Origin: RPQJ01 sp963714645
GTDB lineage: Bacteria; Pseudomonadota; Gammaproteobacteria; Steroidobacterales; Steroidobacteraceae
Length of the DNA: 7,574 bases
Assembly: GCA_963714645.1 (NCBI GenBank)
Contig: CAVQQX010000161.1
Coordinates: forward strand, 1-7,574
Direction of reading: 5' to 3'
The notes under the pieces were generated by a model that saw only the letters and a program-made list of their open reading frames with translations, was not told the DNA's origin and searched no databases. Shown in pieces: positions 1 to 7,395 of this stretch (the first letter of the stretch is position 1; every line of letters starts with the position of its first letter). Both the position numbers and the translations under genes were made by a program.

Positions 1-1
1 C

Positions 2-775
2 TGGGCCGCCGTGCTGGGTCTGCCGCTGGCCGAACGCATGGCGGCGCTGGCCGATCCCGCGACCCGCGCGCGCCTCATCGAAAACGCCGCGCATCCGGAT
101 GTCCCGGTGCTGCTGCGGGCCATGGGCAATTTCAGCGCCATGACCATCGAACAAACGTTTTCGCCCGCCACCAAGGCCTATCAGGGACGCGGGCTGGCCG
201 AAGTCGCCGCCGAGCGCGGCCAGAGCCCGTCGGATGCTTTCTTCGACATCGCCCTGGCCGATGAACTGAAAACCTGCTTCCTGCCGCGCCTCGGCGGTGA
301 CGACGACGAGAGCTGGGCGCTGCGCGGCGCCGTGTGGAAGGACCCGCGCACCCTGGTCGGGGCCTCGGATGCCGGCGCCCATCTGGACATGATCGACACC
401 TTCGCGTTCAGCACCACCGTGCTCGGCGAGGGCGTGCGCAAGCGCAATCTGATGACCCTGGAAGAAGGGGTGCATCAGATCACCGACCTGCCGGCCCGGT
501 TCATGGGGCTCAAGGAGCGGGGTCGCATTGCGGTCGGCTGGCACGCCGATCTGGTGGTGTTCGATGCCGACCGCATCCGCAAGGGACCCATTCACATGCG
601 CTTCGACCTGCCCGGCGACGCGGGACGCCTCTACTGCGAAGCCGAAGGCATCTCCCGGGTTCTGGTGAACGGCAAGGTGATCGTCCACAACAACCAGCTC
701 ACCGGCGCCCGGCCCGGCACCGTGCTGCGTTCCGGCCGCGACACCGAGACCGTGCCGATCCCCGCCGCGGGCTGA
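2..775 (+). CDS. Amidohydrolase family 3, N-acyl-D-amino-acid deacylase-like (C-terminal part, 5' end outside window)
   Basis: This is the last ~257 residues of an amidohydrolase; family members are usually about 550-590 residues, so roughly the first half is missing to the left. The frame is open from base 2 (W-A-A-V), so the GTG at 11 is an internal valine and not a start. Numbering from that GTG, the segment VGASDAGAHLDM at about 116-127 is the family hallmark; Asp120 matches the metal/active-site aspartate of D-aminoacylases. It is followed by the typical tail: LEEGVHQITDLPARFMGL (150-167), ERGRIAVGWHADLVVFD (169-185), VLVNGKVIV (217-225) and TGARPGTVLRSGRDT (231-245). The HxH and other metal ligands would lie upstream and cannot be checked. 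Family members hydrolyse N-acyl-D-amino acids or related amides; the substrate here is unknown. Codon use differs from the downstream genes: more GCC, CTG, GAA and GAT. Confidence 0.88.
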   Translation, partial: WAAVLGLPLAERMAALADPATRARLIENAAHPDVPVLLRAMGNFSAMTIEQTFSPATKAYQGRGLAEVAAERGQSPSDAFFDIALADELKTCFLPRLGGDDDESWALRGAVWKDPRTLVGASDAGAHLDMIDTFAFSTTVLGEGVRKRNLMTLEEGVHQITDLPARFMGLKERGRIAVGWHADLVVFDADRIRKGPIHMRFDLPGDAGRLYCEAEGISRVLVNGKVIVHNNQLTGARPGTVLRSGRDTETVPIPAAG

Positions 776-806
776 GCAACCCAGCCACAAAGCCCCCGGC
801 AACCCC
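776..806. other. Abrupt junction between amidohydrolase stop and truncated glutamate dehydrogenase
   Basis: The amidohydrolase stops at 773-775. From about 804 the next reading frame already reads P-F-S-Q-R-Y-M-E-E-V-L, which is internal glutamate dehydrogenase sequence. Only about 28 bases separate the end of one gene from the middle of another. These bases contain no Shine-Dalgarno-like purine run, no promoter I can recognise and no terminator hairpin. I see no inverted or direct repeats that would mark a mobile element edge. This is best read as a breakpoint, either an assembly join or a genuine deletion or rearrangement in the cell. Confidence 0.6.
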
Positions 807-821
807 TTCAGCCAGCGCTAC

Positions 822-3602
822 ATGGAAGAAGTGCTCGCGCGCAACCCGGCGATCGCGGCGCGCCTGGTCTGGACGTTCGAGGCACGCTTCGATCCCGCAC
901 TCAAGGCGTCGACCCGGACGTCGCAGGTGAAGGCCTTTGCCGAGGACATCGCGGATGCGCTCGAGCAGGTCACGAGCCCCGACGACGACCGCATCCTGCG
1001 GGCGTTCCGCTCGGCGATCCTCGCGATGCTGCGAACTAACCACTACCAGCGCACCGCCACGGCCGAGCCCAAGCCCTACCTCTCGTTCAAGCTCGACCCG
1101 AAGCTGCTGCCGGAACTGCCCAAGCCGCGCCCGATGTTCGAGATCTGGGTGTATTCGCCACGAGTCGAGGGCGTGCACCTGCGCATGGGCAAGGTCGCGC
1201 GCGGGGGGCTGCGCTGGTCCGACCGGCGCGAGGACTTCCGCACCGAGGTCCTGGGCCTCATGAAGGCCCAGAACGTCAAGAACACCCTGATCGTCCCCGT
1301 CGGCGCCAAGGGCGGATTCGTGCCCAAGCAGCTGCCTGCCGGCGCGTCGCGCGAGGAGCTCCAGCGCGAGGGAGTCGAGTGCTACCGGTGTTTCATCCGC
1401 GGCCTGCTCGACCTCACCGACAACGTGGCGGGCGACGAGGTCGTGCCGCCCGCGCTCACGGTGCGCTACGACCCCGACGACACCTACCTGGTGGTCGCCG
1501 CCGACAAGGGCACGGCGACGTTCTCCGACACCGCGAACGCGCTTGCCGCCGAGTACGGGTTCTGGCTCGGCGACGCCTTCGCCTCGGGCGGCTCCGCGGG
1601 CTACGACCACAAGAAGATGGGCATTACCGCGCAGGGCGCGTGGGAGTGCGTGAAGCGCCATTTCCGCGAGATGGACGTCGACACGCAGGCGCAGGAATTC
1701 ACCGTGGCCGGCATCGGCGACATGGCGGGCGACGTGTTCGGCAACGCCATGCTGCTTTCGCGGCACATCCGTCTGGTGGCGGCGTTCAACCACCAGCACA
1801 TTTTCCTCGACCCCGATCCCGACGCCGCCCGCAGCTACGCCGAGCGCGAGCGCCTGTTCAAGCTGCCGCGCTCGAGCTGGAGCGACTACGACGCGACCAA
1901 GATCTCGAAAGGCGGTGGCGTCTTCCCGCGCAACGCCAAGGAAGTCGCGCTGTCGTCGCAGGCTCGTGCGCTGCTCGGGCTCGAAATGCCCAAAGCGCCT
2001 CCCCGGGAGATCATCCGCGCGATCCTCCGCCTGCCGGTGGACCTGCTCTGGAACGGGGGCATCGGCACGTACGTCAAGGCGTCGTGGGAAGCGCACGCGG
2101 CGGTCGGCGACCGCACCAACGACGCCGTGCGCGTCGACGGTCGCGAGCTGCGCTGCAAGGTCGTAGGCGAAGGCGGCAACCTCGGCTGCTCGCAGTACGG
2201 CCGCATCGAGTTCGCAACGCGCGGCGGCCGCATCAACACCGACTTCGTCGACAACTCGGGCGGTGTGGACTGCTCGGACCACGAGGTCAACATCAAGATC
2301 CTGCTCAAGGCCGTGCAGGAGCGCACGCGCCTCACCACGCCCGCGCGCAACCGCTTGCTCGCGCAGATGACGGACGACGTCGCCCGGCTCGTGCTGCGGG
2401 ACAACTACCTGCAGAGCCAGGCGATCAGCCTGCTCGAGACGAACGCGCCGGAACGGCTGGGCGAGCACGCGCATTTCATCCGCTCGCTCGAGCTCGACGG
2501 CGTGCTCGACCGCAACCTGGAATTCCTGCCGTCGAGCGAGGAGATCGACGACCGCCGCCGGGCCGGCCGCGGCCTCGTGCGGCCCGAACTCGCCATCATG
2601 GTGAGCTACGCCAAGATTGCGCTGAACGCGCAGCTGATCCAATCCGACGTCCCGGAGGATGCCTATCTCGGGCTCGAGCTCGACCGTTACTTCCCGCCGA
2701 GGCTCGCGGCCCGTTATCGCAAGCTGCTCGACGGTCACCGCCTGCGTCGCGAGATCATCGTCACCGCGACGACCAACAGCATCGTCAACCGCATGGGCCC
2801 CACATTCGTCGCACGCACGCAGCAGGACACCGGTGCCGACGCAGCGGCGGTCGCGCGCGCCTACTCGATCGCGCGCGAGGCCTTCGAGGTGCGCGAGACC
2901 TGGAACGCGATCGAGGCGCTCGACAACCGCGTCGCCACGTCCGTCCAGTACCACATGGTCCAGGCGACGGTCGGCCTGATGCGGCAGGCGACTTACTGGC
3001 TGCTGCAGCGACATCGCGCAGCCCTGGGCATCGATTCGCAGGTCGCACGCCTGCGACCGGGCATCCGCGAGCTCGCGCGCGCACCCATGCAATGGCTGCA
3101 GGGGTCCGACCGCACGCGGTATGAACTGCGCGCGGCAGACCTCGTGAAAGCCGGCGTACCGGCCGACCTCGCCCGGCGCGTCGCCGCCTGCGACGCCCTG
3201 CACGGCGCGCCCGACATCGTCGAGCTCGCGCAGGCCGGCCGCCTCACCGTCGAGCACGCGGCCCAGGCGTACTTCGGCATCGGCGCGCACTTCGGCCTCG
3301 ACTGGCTGCGCGAGCACGTGGACGGCCTCGACATCGAGGGACACTGGCACGCCGTGGCCCGCGGCAGCCTGCGCGAAGCCCTCTTCGAGGTGCACCGGGC
3401 GCTCGCGCAAGGCGTGCTGGAATCCTCGCGCGGGGCCGACCCGGGGAGGGCGGTGGAGCGCTGGCTCGATCGGAACCGGCTCGCGGCGGCCCATGCCCGC
3501 GCCGTGATCGAGGACATCCGCGCGCAGACGACGGCGCTGGATTTCGCCTCGCTGTCGGTGGCGCTGCAGGCCGTGCGCCGCGTGAACGTCGCCGAGACCT
3601 GA
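822..3602 (+). CDS. NAD-specific glutamate dehydrogenase, large (GDH180) type, N-terminally truncated
   Basis: The protein matches the catalytic and C-terminal portions of the large NAD-glutamate dehydrogenases (Bac_GDH family; called gdhB in Pseudomonas), which oxidise glutamate to 2-oxoglutarate and ammonia with NAD. Numbered from ATG 822, recognisable blocks are: RVEGVHLRMGKVARGGLRWS (about 115-134); VGAKGGFVPK with the substrate-site Lys163; GIGDMAGDVFGN at 297-308, in the dinucleotide-binding region; VGEGGNLGCSQYG at 448-460; NTDFVDNSGGVDCSDHEVN at 472-490; and the helical C-terminal region from about 580 (RGLVRPELA, HRLRREIIVTATTNSIVNR). The intact family is about 1,600 residues; here only 926 remain, so the N-terminal regulatory (ACT-like) part is missing. 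ATG 822 is probably not a true start: homologous residues (PFSQRY) precede it in frame and it has no ribosome binding site. The catalytic core has no frameshift or internal stop. The glycosyltransferase gene follows after 6 bases. Confidence 0.93.
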   Translation: MEEVLARNPAIAARLVWTFEARFDPALKASTRTSQVKAFAEDIADALEQVTSPDDDRILRAFRSAILAMLRTNHYQRTATAEPKPYLSFKLDPKLLPELPKPRPMFEIWVYSPRVEGVHLRMGKVARGGLRWSDRREDFRTEVLGLMKAQNVKNTLIVPVGAKGGFVPKQLPAGASREELQREGVECYRCFIRGLLDLTDNVAGDEVVPPALTVRYDPDDTYLVVAADKGTATFSDTANALAAEYGFWLGDAFASGGSAGYDHKKMGITAQGAWECVKRHFREMDVDTQAQEFTVAGIGDMAGDVFGNAMLLSRHIRLVAAFNHQHIFLDPDPDAARSYAERERLFKLPRSSWSDYDATKISKGGGVFPRNAKEVALSSQARALLGLEMPKAPPREIIRAILRLPVDLLWNGGIGTYVKASWEAHAAVGDRTNDAVRVDGRELRCKVVGEGGNLGCSQYGRIEFATRGGRINTDFVDNSGGVDCSDHEVNIKILLKAVQERTRLTTPARNRLLAQMTDDVARLVLRDNYLQSQAISLLETNAPERLGEHAHFIRSLELDGVLDRNLEFLPSSEEIDDRRRAGRGLVRPELAIMVSYAKIALNAQLIQSDVPEDAYLGLELDRYFPPRLAARYRKLLDGHRLRREIIVTATTNSIVNRMGPTFVARTQQDTGADAAAVARAYSIAREAFEVRETWNAIEALDNRVATSVQYHMVQATVGLMRQATYWLLQRHRAALGIDSQVARLRPGIRELARAPMQWLQGSDRTRYELRAADLVKAGVPADLARRVAACDALHGAPDIVELAQAGRLTVEHAAQAYFGIGAHFGLDWLREHVDGLDIEGHWHAVARGSLREALFEVHRALAQGVLESSRGADPGRAVERWLDRNRLAAAHARAVIEDIRAQTTALDFASLSVALQAVRRVNVAET

Positions 3603-3608
3603 CCGGCG

Positions 3609-4415
3609 ATGCGGACCTGCCTCGTGGTCGTCACGTTCGAGCGTGCGGAGGCGCTCGCGGTGGCGCTCGCCAGCACGCTGCGGCAGACGCGCGCGCCGGA
3701 TGCGCTGATGGTCGCCGACGACGGGTCGGGCGCGGCCGTGGCAGCCGTGATCGAGGCCTGCGCCGCTCGTGCGCCGTTCCCAGTGCAGCACGTGCGCCAA
3801 GACCACGCGGGCTTCCGCGCGGGGCGCGTCCGCAACCTCGCGATCGCTCAAACCGACTGCGAGCACGTCGTCCTGCTCGACGGCGACATGGTGCTGCACC
3901 CGGACTTCGTCGCGGACCACCTCCGCGCGGCGCGGCCGGGCCACTGGACGCAGGGCGTGCGGATCCCGCTCGACGCGGCCGCCACGCGCCGCGTACTGCA
4001 GACCGGCCGGACGCCCGCGGCGTGGGCGCGAGGCATCGACCTGCGTCGTCGTCCCTACGCGCTGCACGCGCCGCGCGCGGGCCGCCGGCTCGAGCGGGCC
4101 GCGAACGCTTTCGTCTCGGTCAAATCGTGCAACCAGGGTTTCTGGCGCGCGGACCTGCTGCGCGTCAACGGTTTCGACGAGGACCTGACCGGCTGGGGCT
4201 CCGAGGACAAGGAGCTCTGTGCGCGGCTCGTCAATGTCGGAGTCCGCAGGCAGACACTGGTGTTCTCGGCGATCGCGTGGCACCTCGAGCACCGTCCCGT
4301 ATCGCGCGCGGCGGCACGCGCCAACCGCGAGCGCTGGCGCGAAACGGTGCGCAGCGGCCGCACGCGTTGCCTGCACGGCATCGACCAGCACCTGCCACCC
4401 CTCGCGGCCCCGTGA
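3609..4415 (+). CDS. Family 2 glycosyltransferase (galactosyltransferase-like)
   Basis: A 268-residue soluble GT-A fold enzyme expected to move a sugar from a nucleotide-sugar donor to an unknown acceptor. It opens with the GT2 strand CLVVVTFERAEAL (residues 4-16) and the ADDGS loop at 36-40 that contacts the nucleotide. VLLDGDMVLHPDF (88-100) carries the metal-binding DGD at 91-93. CNQGFWRADLLRVNGFDED (174-192) and GWGSEDKEL (195-203), with Glu199-Asp200, form the C-terminal acceptor/catalytic block typical of the Glyco_transf_7C / chondroitin-polymerase-like subgroup; a WHLEH stretch (224-228) follows. No membrane segment or signal peptide is visible, so it is likely cytosolic. The start ATG lies 6 bases after the dehydrogenase stop, with only a weak GAG-type ribosome site, which suggests co-transcription or coupling. 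No other cell-envelope or polysaccharide gene is in the window, so its glycan target cannot be inferred. Confidence 0.85.
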   Translation: MRTCLVVVTFERAEALAVALASTLRQTRAPDALMVADDGSGAAVAAVIEACAARAPFPVQHVRQDHAGFRAGRVRNLAIAQTDCEHVVLLDGDMVLHPDFVADHLRAARPGHWTQGVRIPLDAAATRRVLQTGRTPAAWARGIDLRRRPYALHAPRAGRRLERAANAFVSVKSCNQGFWRADLLRVNGFDEDLTGWGSEDKELCARLVNVGVRRQTLVFSAIAWHLEHRPVSRAAARANRERWRETVRSGRTRCLHGIDQHLPPLAAP

Positions 4416-4476
4416 ATCGGACTCCGCAGGACCCACCCCCGGAATCAGTCCCCCGAACCAGGAACGTCCCACTTTT

Positions 4477-5229
4477 ATGAGCACCGGCAAGCTATTGCTC
4501 CTGCGCCACGGCCAGAGCACCTGGAACCTGGAAAACCTCTTCACCGGCTGGATCGACGTGGACCTGTCGGACCAGGGCCGGCTCGAAGCCGAGGAAGCCG
4601 GTCGACTGCTCAAGGCCGAAGGCATTCCGTTCGACGTCGCGTTCACCTCGACACTTAAACGGGCGATCCGCACGCTGTGGATCGCGCTCGACGCGATGGA
4701 CATGATGTGGTTGCCGGTCGAGCGCAGCTGGCGCCTGAACGAGCGCCATTACGGCGCGCTGCAGGGCCTCGACAAGGCGCAGACGGTGGCCCGGCACGGC
4801 CCCGAGCAGGTCAAGGCCTGGCGCCGCAGCTACGACATCCCGCCGCCGCCGCTATCGCTGGACGATCCGACGCACCCACGGTTCGATCGCCGTTACGCGA
4901 ACGTGCCGCCGGCCGAGCTGCCGTCGGCCGAATCGCTCAAGGACACGCTCGCGCGCGTGCTGCCTGTCTGGAACGCACGTATCGCCCCGGAACTCGAGGC
5001 CGGGCGCAACGTGCTCGTCGCCGCGCACGGCAACAGCCTGCGTGCCCTCGTCAAGATGCTCGACGGCATGTCCGACGCCGGGATCGTCGAGCTCAACATC
5101 CCGACAGGCGTGCCCCTGCTGTACGAGCTCGATGGGAGGCTGCAACCGACGTCGCGCCGCTATCTCGGCGACGCGGAGGCGGTGAATGCCCGCGCCGCAG
5201 CGGTAGCCAGGCAGACGGAAAGCCGCTGA
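4477..5229 (+). CDS. gpmA: 2,3-bisphosphoglycerate-dependent phosphoglycerate mutase
   Basis: Complete 250-residue enzyme of glycolysis and gluconeogenesis that interconverts 3- and 2-phosphoglycerate through a phosphohistidine. The LLLRHGQSTWN motif carries the phosphorylated His11 with Arg10. Arg62 (in STLKRAIRT), Glu89 (in LNERHYG) and His184 (in AAHGNSLRA) complete the catalytic set at the positions expected from E. coli GpmA. GWIDVDLS (24-31) and NIPTGVPLLYELD (207-219) are also diagnostic of the dPGM class and exclude the cofactor-independent enzyme. The length matches the family. The frame is open further upstream to about 4219, but homology starts at ATG 4477, so the longer form is rejected. 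An AGGA at 4460-4463 is the only Shine-Dalgarno candidate, with a rather long 13-base spacing. The 61-base gap from the glycosyltransferase gene shows no clear terminator or promoter. Confidence 0.96.
   Translation: MSTGKLLLLRHGQSTWNLENLFTGWIDVDLSDQGRLEAEEAGRLLKAEGIPFDVAFTSTLKRAIRTLWIALDAMDMMWLPVERSWRLNERHYGALQGLDKAQTVARHGPEQVKAWRRSYDIPPPPLSLDDPTHPRFDRRYANVPPAELPSAESLKDTLARVLPVWNARIAPELEAGRNVLVAAHGNSLRALVKMLDGMSDAGIVELNIPTGVPLLYELDGRLQPTSRRYLGDAEAVNARAAAVARQTESR
5217..5222 (+). promoter_or_regulatory. Ribosome binding site of the S9 peptidase gene, inside the end of gpmA
   Basis: GGAAAG lies 6 bases before the ATG at 5229 and 12 bases before the alternative in-frame ATG at 5235. The spacing favours 5229 as the start. 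The gpmA stop and this ATG share one base (TGATG), an arrangement that commonly gives translational coupling. Confidence 0.5.
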
Positions 5230-5321
5230 TGTCGATGCGCGGAGTGCGGCGGGCGTGGCTCGCGTGCACGGGCACGACTACGCTCGCGCTGACGACCGCA
5301 GTCATGCCTCCGCACGCAGCG
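5229..5321 (+). other. Predicted Sec signal peptide of the S9 peptidase
   Basis: The first 31 residues have a basic n-region (Arg4, Arg7, Arg8), a hydrophobic stretch of about 16 residues (A9 to V25, somewhat threonine-rich) and a likely cleavage after H-A-A (29-31), just before the conserved propeller-domain start. This suggests a periplasmic location. Cys13 is preceded by W-L-A, not a proper lipobox, so a lipoprotein is unlikely. The arginine pair does not fit the full twin-arginine consensus. Confidence 0.6.
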
Positions 5322-7370
5322 GACGTCGTCGACCCGCACGACCCGTACGCTTACCTCGAACAGATCGAGGGCGGGCGTGCGCTCGACTGGGCCCGCCGGC
5401 AGAACGCGAAGTCGCTGCCACGCCTCGAATCCGACCCGCGTTTTGCCGCGATGCACGCCGAATCACGCTCGATTCTGACCTCACCTGCGCGGATCCCGGT
5501 GGGCGCGATCCACCACGGCGCCGTGTACAACTTCTGGCAGGACGCGACACATGTGCGCGGGCTCTGGCGGCGCGCGAGCGTGGCGAGCTACCGCGAGGGC
5601 GCCCCGCAGTGGGAAACGCTGATCGACTTCGATCGGGTCGCAAAGGACGAAGCCGAGAACTGGGTCGGCGGCCGGGTCGACTGCCTCGCGCCGGAACATC
5701 GGCGCTGCATGGTCGAACTGTCGCGCGGCGGCGGGGACAGATCGACGTGGCGCGAGTTCGACACGGCGACGAAGTCCTTCATCGCAGGCGGCTTCACTCT
5801 GTCCGACGCCAAGTCTTCCGTCGCCTGGGTCGACCAGGACACGCTGCTCGTCGGTACGGACTTCGGACCCGGGTCGCTGACGACTTCGGGTTATCCGCGC
5901 GAGGTGCGGGTCTGGCGGCGGGGCACGCGGCTCGTGGCCGCTCCCAGGCTGTACGAAGGCAGCAGGGACGACGTCGCTGTGCAGCCCAGCGTCGAGCAGG
6001 ACGGCGGTCGTGCCGTGCCGATCGTCGAGCGGGCGACGTCGTTCTTCGAGCGCGAGTACTACCACTCGCCCGGGCTCGGGACTGCGGCGAGGCTGCCGCT
6101 GCCGCCCAATTGCGACCTGCAGGGCGTGCTGGACGGGCGCGCGATCTTTTCGCTGCGCGAACCGTGGATTTACCGTGAGCACGAGTATGCGAGCGGCTCC
6201 GTCGTGGCCTACGGGCTCGCGGACGGTGCCGCCGAACTCGTGTTCGCGCCCCGCGATTCGCAGTCCGTCGAGTCCGTCTCGATCGGCGCGAGCGGGCTCC
6301 TCGTGCAGTACCTCGACAACGTGTCCGGCATGGCGGCGCGCGTGACCCGCACGCAACGGGGTCGCTGGCGCACGAAGCAGATTCCCCTGCCGGCGCACGG
6401 CGTGGTGAAGGTCGCCTCCGCCGGCGGCGGCACCGACGATGCAATGCTCACGTTCGAGAGCCTGACTTCGCCCCTGTCGCTCTATTTCGTGACCGGCCGC
6501 GGTCGCGTCGAACGGATCTACCAGTCGCCCGCCGCGTACGACGCGACAGACGTCGTCGTCGAGCAGCGCTTCGCGACCTCGCGCGACGGGACGCGGATCC
6601 CGTACTTCGTCATGGGGCGCAAGGCGGTACTGCTCGCGGGCAACGCCCCGACGGTGCAGTACGCATATGGCGGCTTCCTGAATGCGACGCTCCCGCTCTA
6701 CTACGAGGACCCTTCGCGGCCGCAGCACGGTGCGCTCGCCGGCAAGCTGTGGGTCGCGCGCGGCGGCGTGCTGGTGCTCGCGAACATCCGCGGTGGTTCG
6801 GAATACGGGCCGGGCTGGCATCAGGCCGGCCTGCGCGAGAATCGACAGAAGGTCTTCGACGACTTCATTGCCGTGTCCGAGGCCCTGATCCGGACCGGCG
6901 TCACCTCGAAGGGCCGGCTGGGCGCGATCGGCCGCTCGAACGGCGGCCTGCTGATGGGCGTGGTGGTGAACCAGCGACCGGACCTCTACGCGGCCGTCGT
7001 CAACGGCGTACCGCTCTTCGACATGAAACGCTACACGCAGCTCGGCGCCGGTGCGTCCTGGATCGCGGAATACGGCGATCCGGCCACCGACGACTGGCAG
7101 TACATGTCGCGCTGGTCGCCATTGCAGAACCTGCGACCCGGCGTCGAGTATCCGCCCGTTTTCTTCTATACATCGACGCGCGACGATCGCGTCCATCCCG
7201 CTCACGCACGCAAGGCCGCGGCCAGGATGCAGCAGCTCGGCCGCGACGTCTTCTACTACGAGAACATCGAAGGCGGCCACGGCGGCACGGCGAACCAGGA
7301 CCAGCTCGCCTACCGGATCGCGCTCGAGTACGCCTATTTCGCCCGCATCCTGATGCCGCAGGGTCGGTGA
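5229..7370 (+). CDS. Prolyl oligopeptidase-family serine peptidase (S9), probably exported
   Basis: Complete 713-residue peptidase of clan SC, family S9, expected to cleave short peptides, probably after proline or a related residue. Residues 1-31 look like a signal peptide. The mature start DPHDPYAYLEQIEGGRALDW (35-54) is the classic S9A entry sequence, followed by a beta-propeller region to roughly residue 430. The alpha/beta-hydrolase domain then includes RGGSEYGPGWHQAG, the nucleophile elbow GRSNGGLLMG with Ser570, STRDDRVHP with Asp652 and substrate-binding-type Arg654, and EGGHGG with His684. The triad is therefore complete and the length fits the family (about 680-730). The elbow has Arg where many members have Gly (GGSNGG). 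The start at 5229 is supported by the upstream GGAAAG and the one-base overlap with gpmA; ATG 5235 would shorten it by two residues. The exact subfamily and specificity cannot be fixed by eye. Confidence 0.93.
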   Translation: MSMRGVRRAWLACTGTTTLALTTAVMPPHAADVVDPHDPYAYLEQIEGGRALDWARRQNAKSLPRLESDPRFAAMHAESRSILTSPARIPVGAIHHGAVYNFWQDATHVRGLWRRASVASYREGAPQWETLIDFDRVAKDEAENWVGGRVDCLAPEHRRCMVELSRGGGDRSTWREFDTATKSFIAGGFTLSDAKSSVAWVDQDTLLVGTDFGPGSLTTSGYPREVRVWRRGTRLVAAPRLYEGSRDDVAVQPSVEQDGGRAVPIVERATSFFEREYYHSPGLGTAARLPLPPNCDLQGVLDGRAIFSLREPWIYREHEYASGSVVAYGLADGAAELVFAPRDSQSVESVSIGASGLLVQYLDNVSGMAARVTRTQRGRWRTKQIPLPAHGVVKVASAGGGTDDAMLTFESLTSPLSLYFVTGRGRVERIYQSPAAYDATDVVVEQRFATSRDGTRIPYFVMGRKAVLLAGNAPTVQYAYGGFLNATLPLYYEDPSRPQHGALAGKLWVARGGVLVLANIRGGSEYGPGWHQAGLRENRQKVFDDFIAVSEALIRTGVTSKGRLGAIGRSNGGLLMGVVVNQRPDLYAAVVNGVPLFDMKRYTQLGAGASWIAEYGDPATDDWQYMSRWSPLQNLRPGVEYPPVFFYTSTRDDRVHPAHARKAAARMQQLGRDVFYYENIEGGHGGTANQDQLAYRIALEYAYFARILMPQGR

Positions 7371-7395
7371 GCCACGTCCGGGCGGCCAGCCACGC

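Noticed and set aside
4238..4426. CGGAGTCCG at 4238-4246 and its reverse complement CGGACTCCG at 4418-4426, both followed by CAGG
   Set aside because: Nine bases in GC-rich DNA, one copy inside coding sequence. Too short and too far apart to argue for an operator or element end.
4219..4476. An 86-residue N-terminal extension of gpmA
   Set aside because: The frame is open but overlaps the glycosyltransferase coding region out of frame and has no homology-like content. The family start aligns with ATG 4477.
4416..4476. Possible promoter or terminator between the glycosyltransferase and gpmA genes
   Set aside because: No convincing -35/-10 pair and no stable hairpin followed by T residues. A short TTTT just before the ATG is the only AT-rich stretch.
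699..4703. A 1,334-codon open frame on the minus strand, antisense to the dehydrogenase and glycosyltransferase genes
   Set aside because: It is in exact codon register with the sense genes, so it stays open only because they use no TTA, CTA or TCA codons, as expected in GC-rich DNA. Its translation is Arg/Ala/Val/His-rich without recognisable domains, and the sense strand encodes clear families.
4677..5228. A long N-terminal extension of the S9 peptidase, through gpmA
   Set aside because: It overlaps the well-supported gpmA gene in another frame. The signal peptide, ribosome site and family alignment support a start at 5229.
5481..7280. A 599-codon minus-strand frame opposite the S9 peptidase
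   Set aside because: Same in-register GC artefact as above; the sense strand carries a complete peptidase with its catalytic triad.
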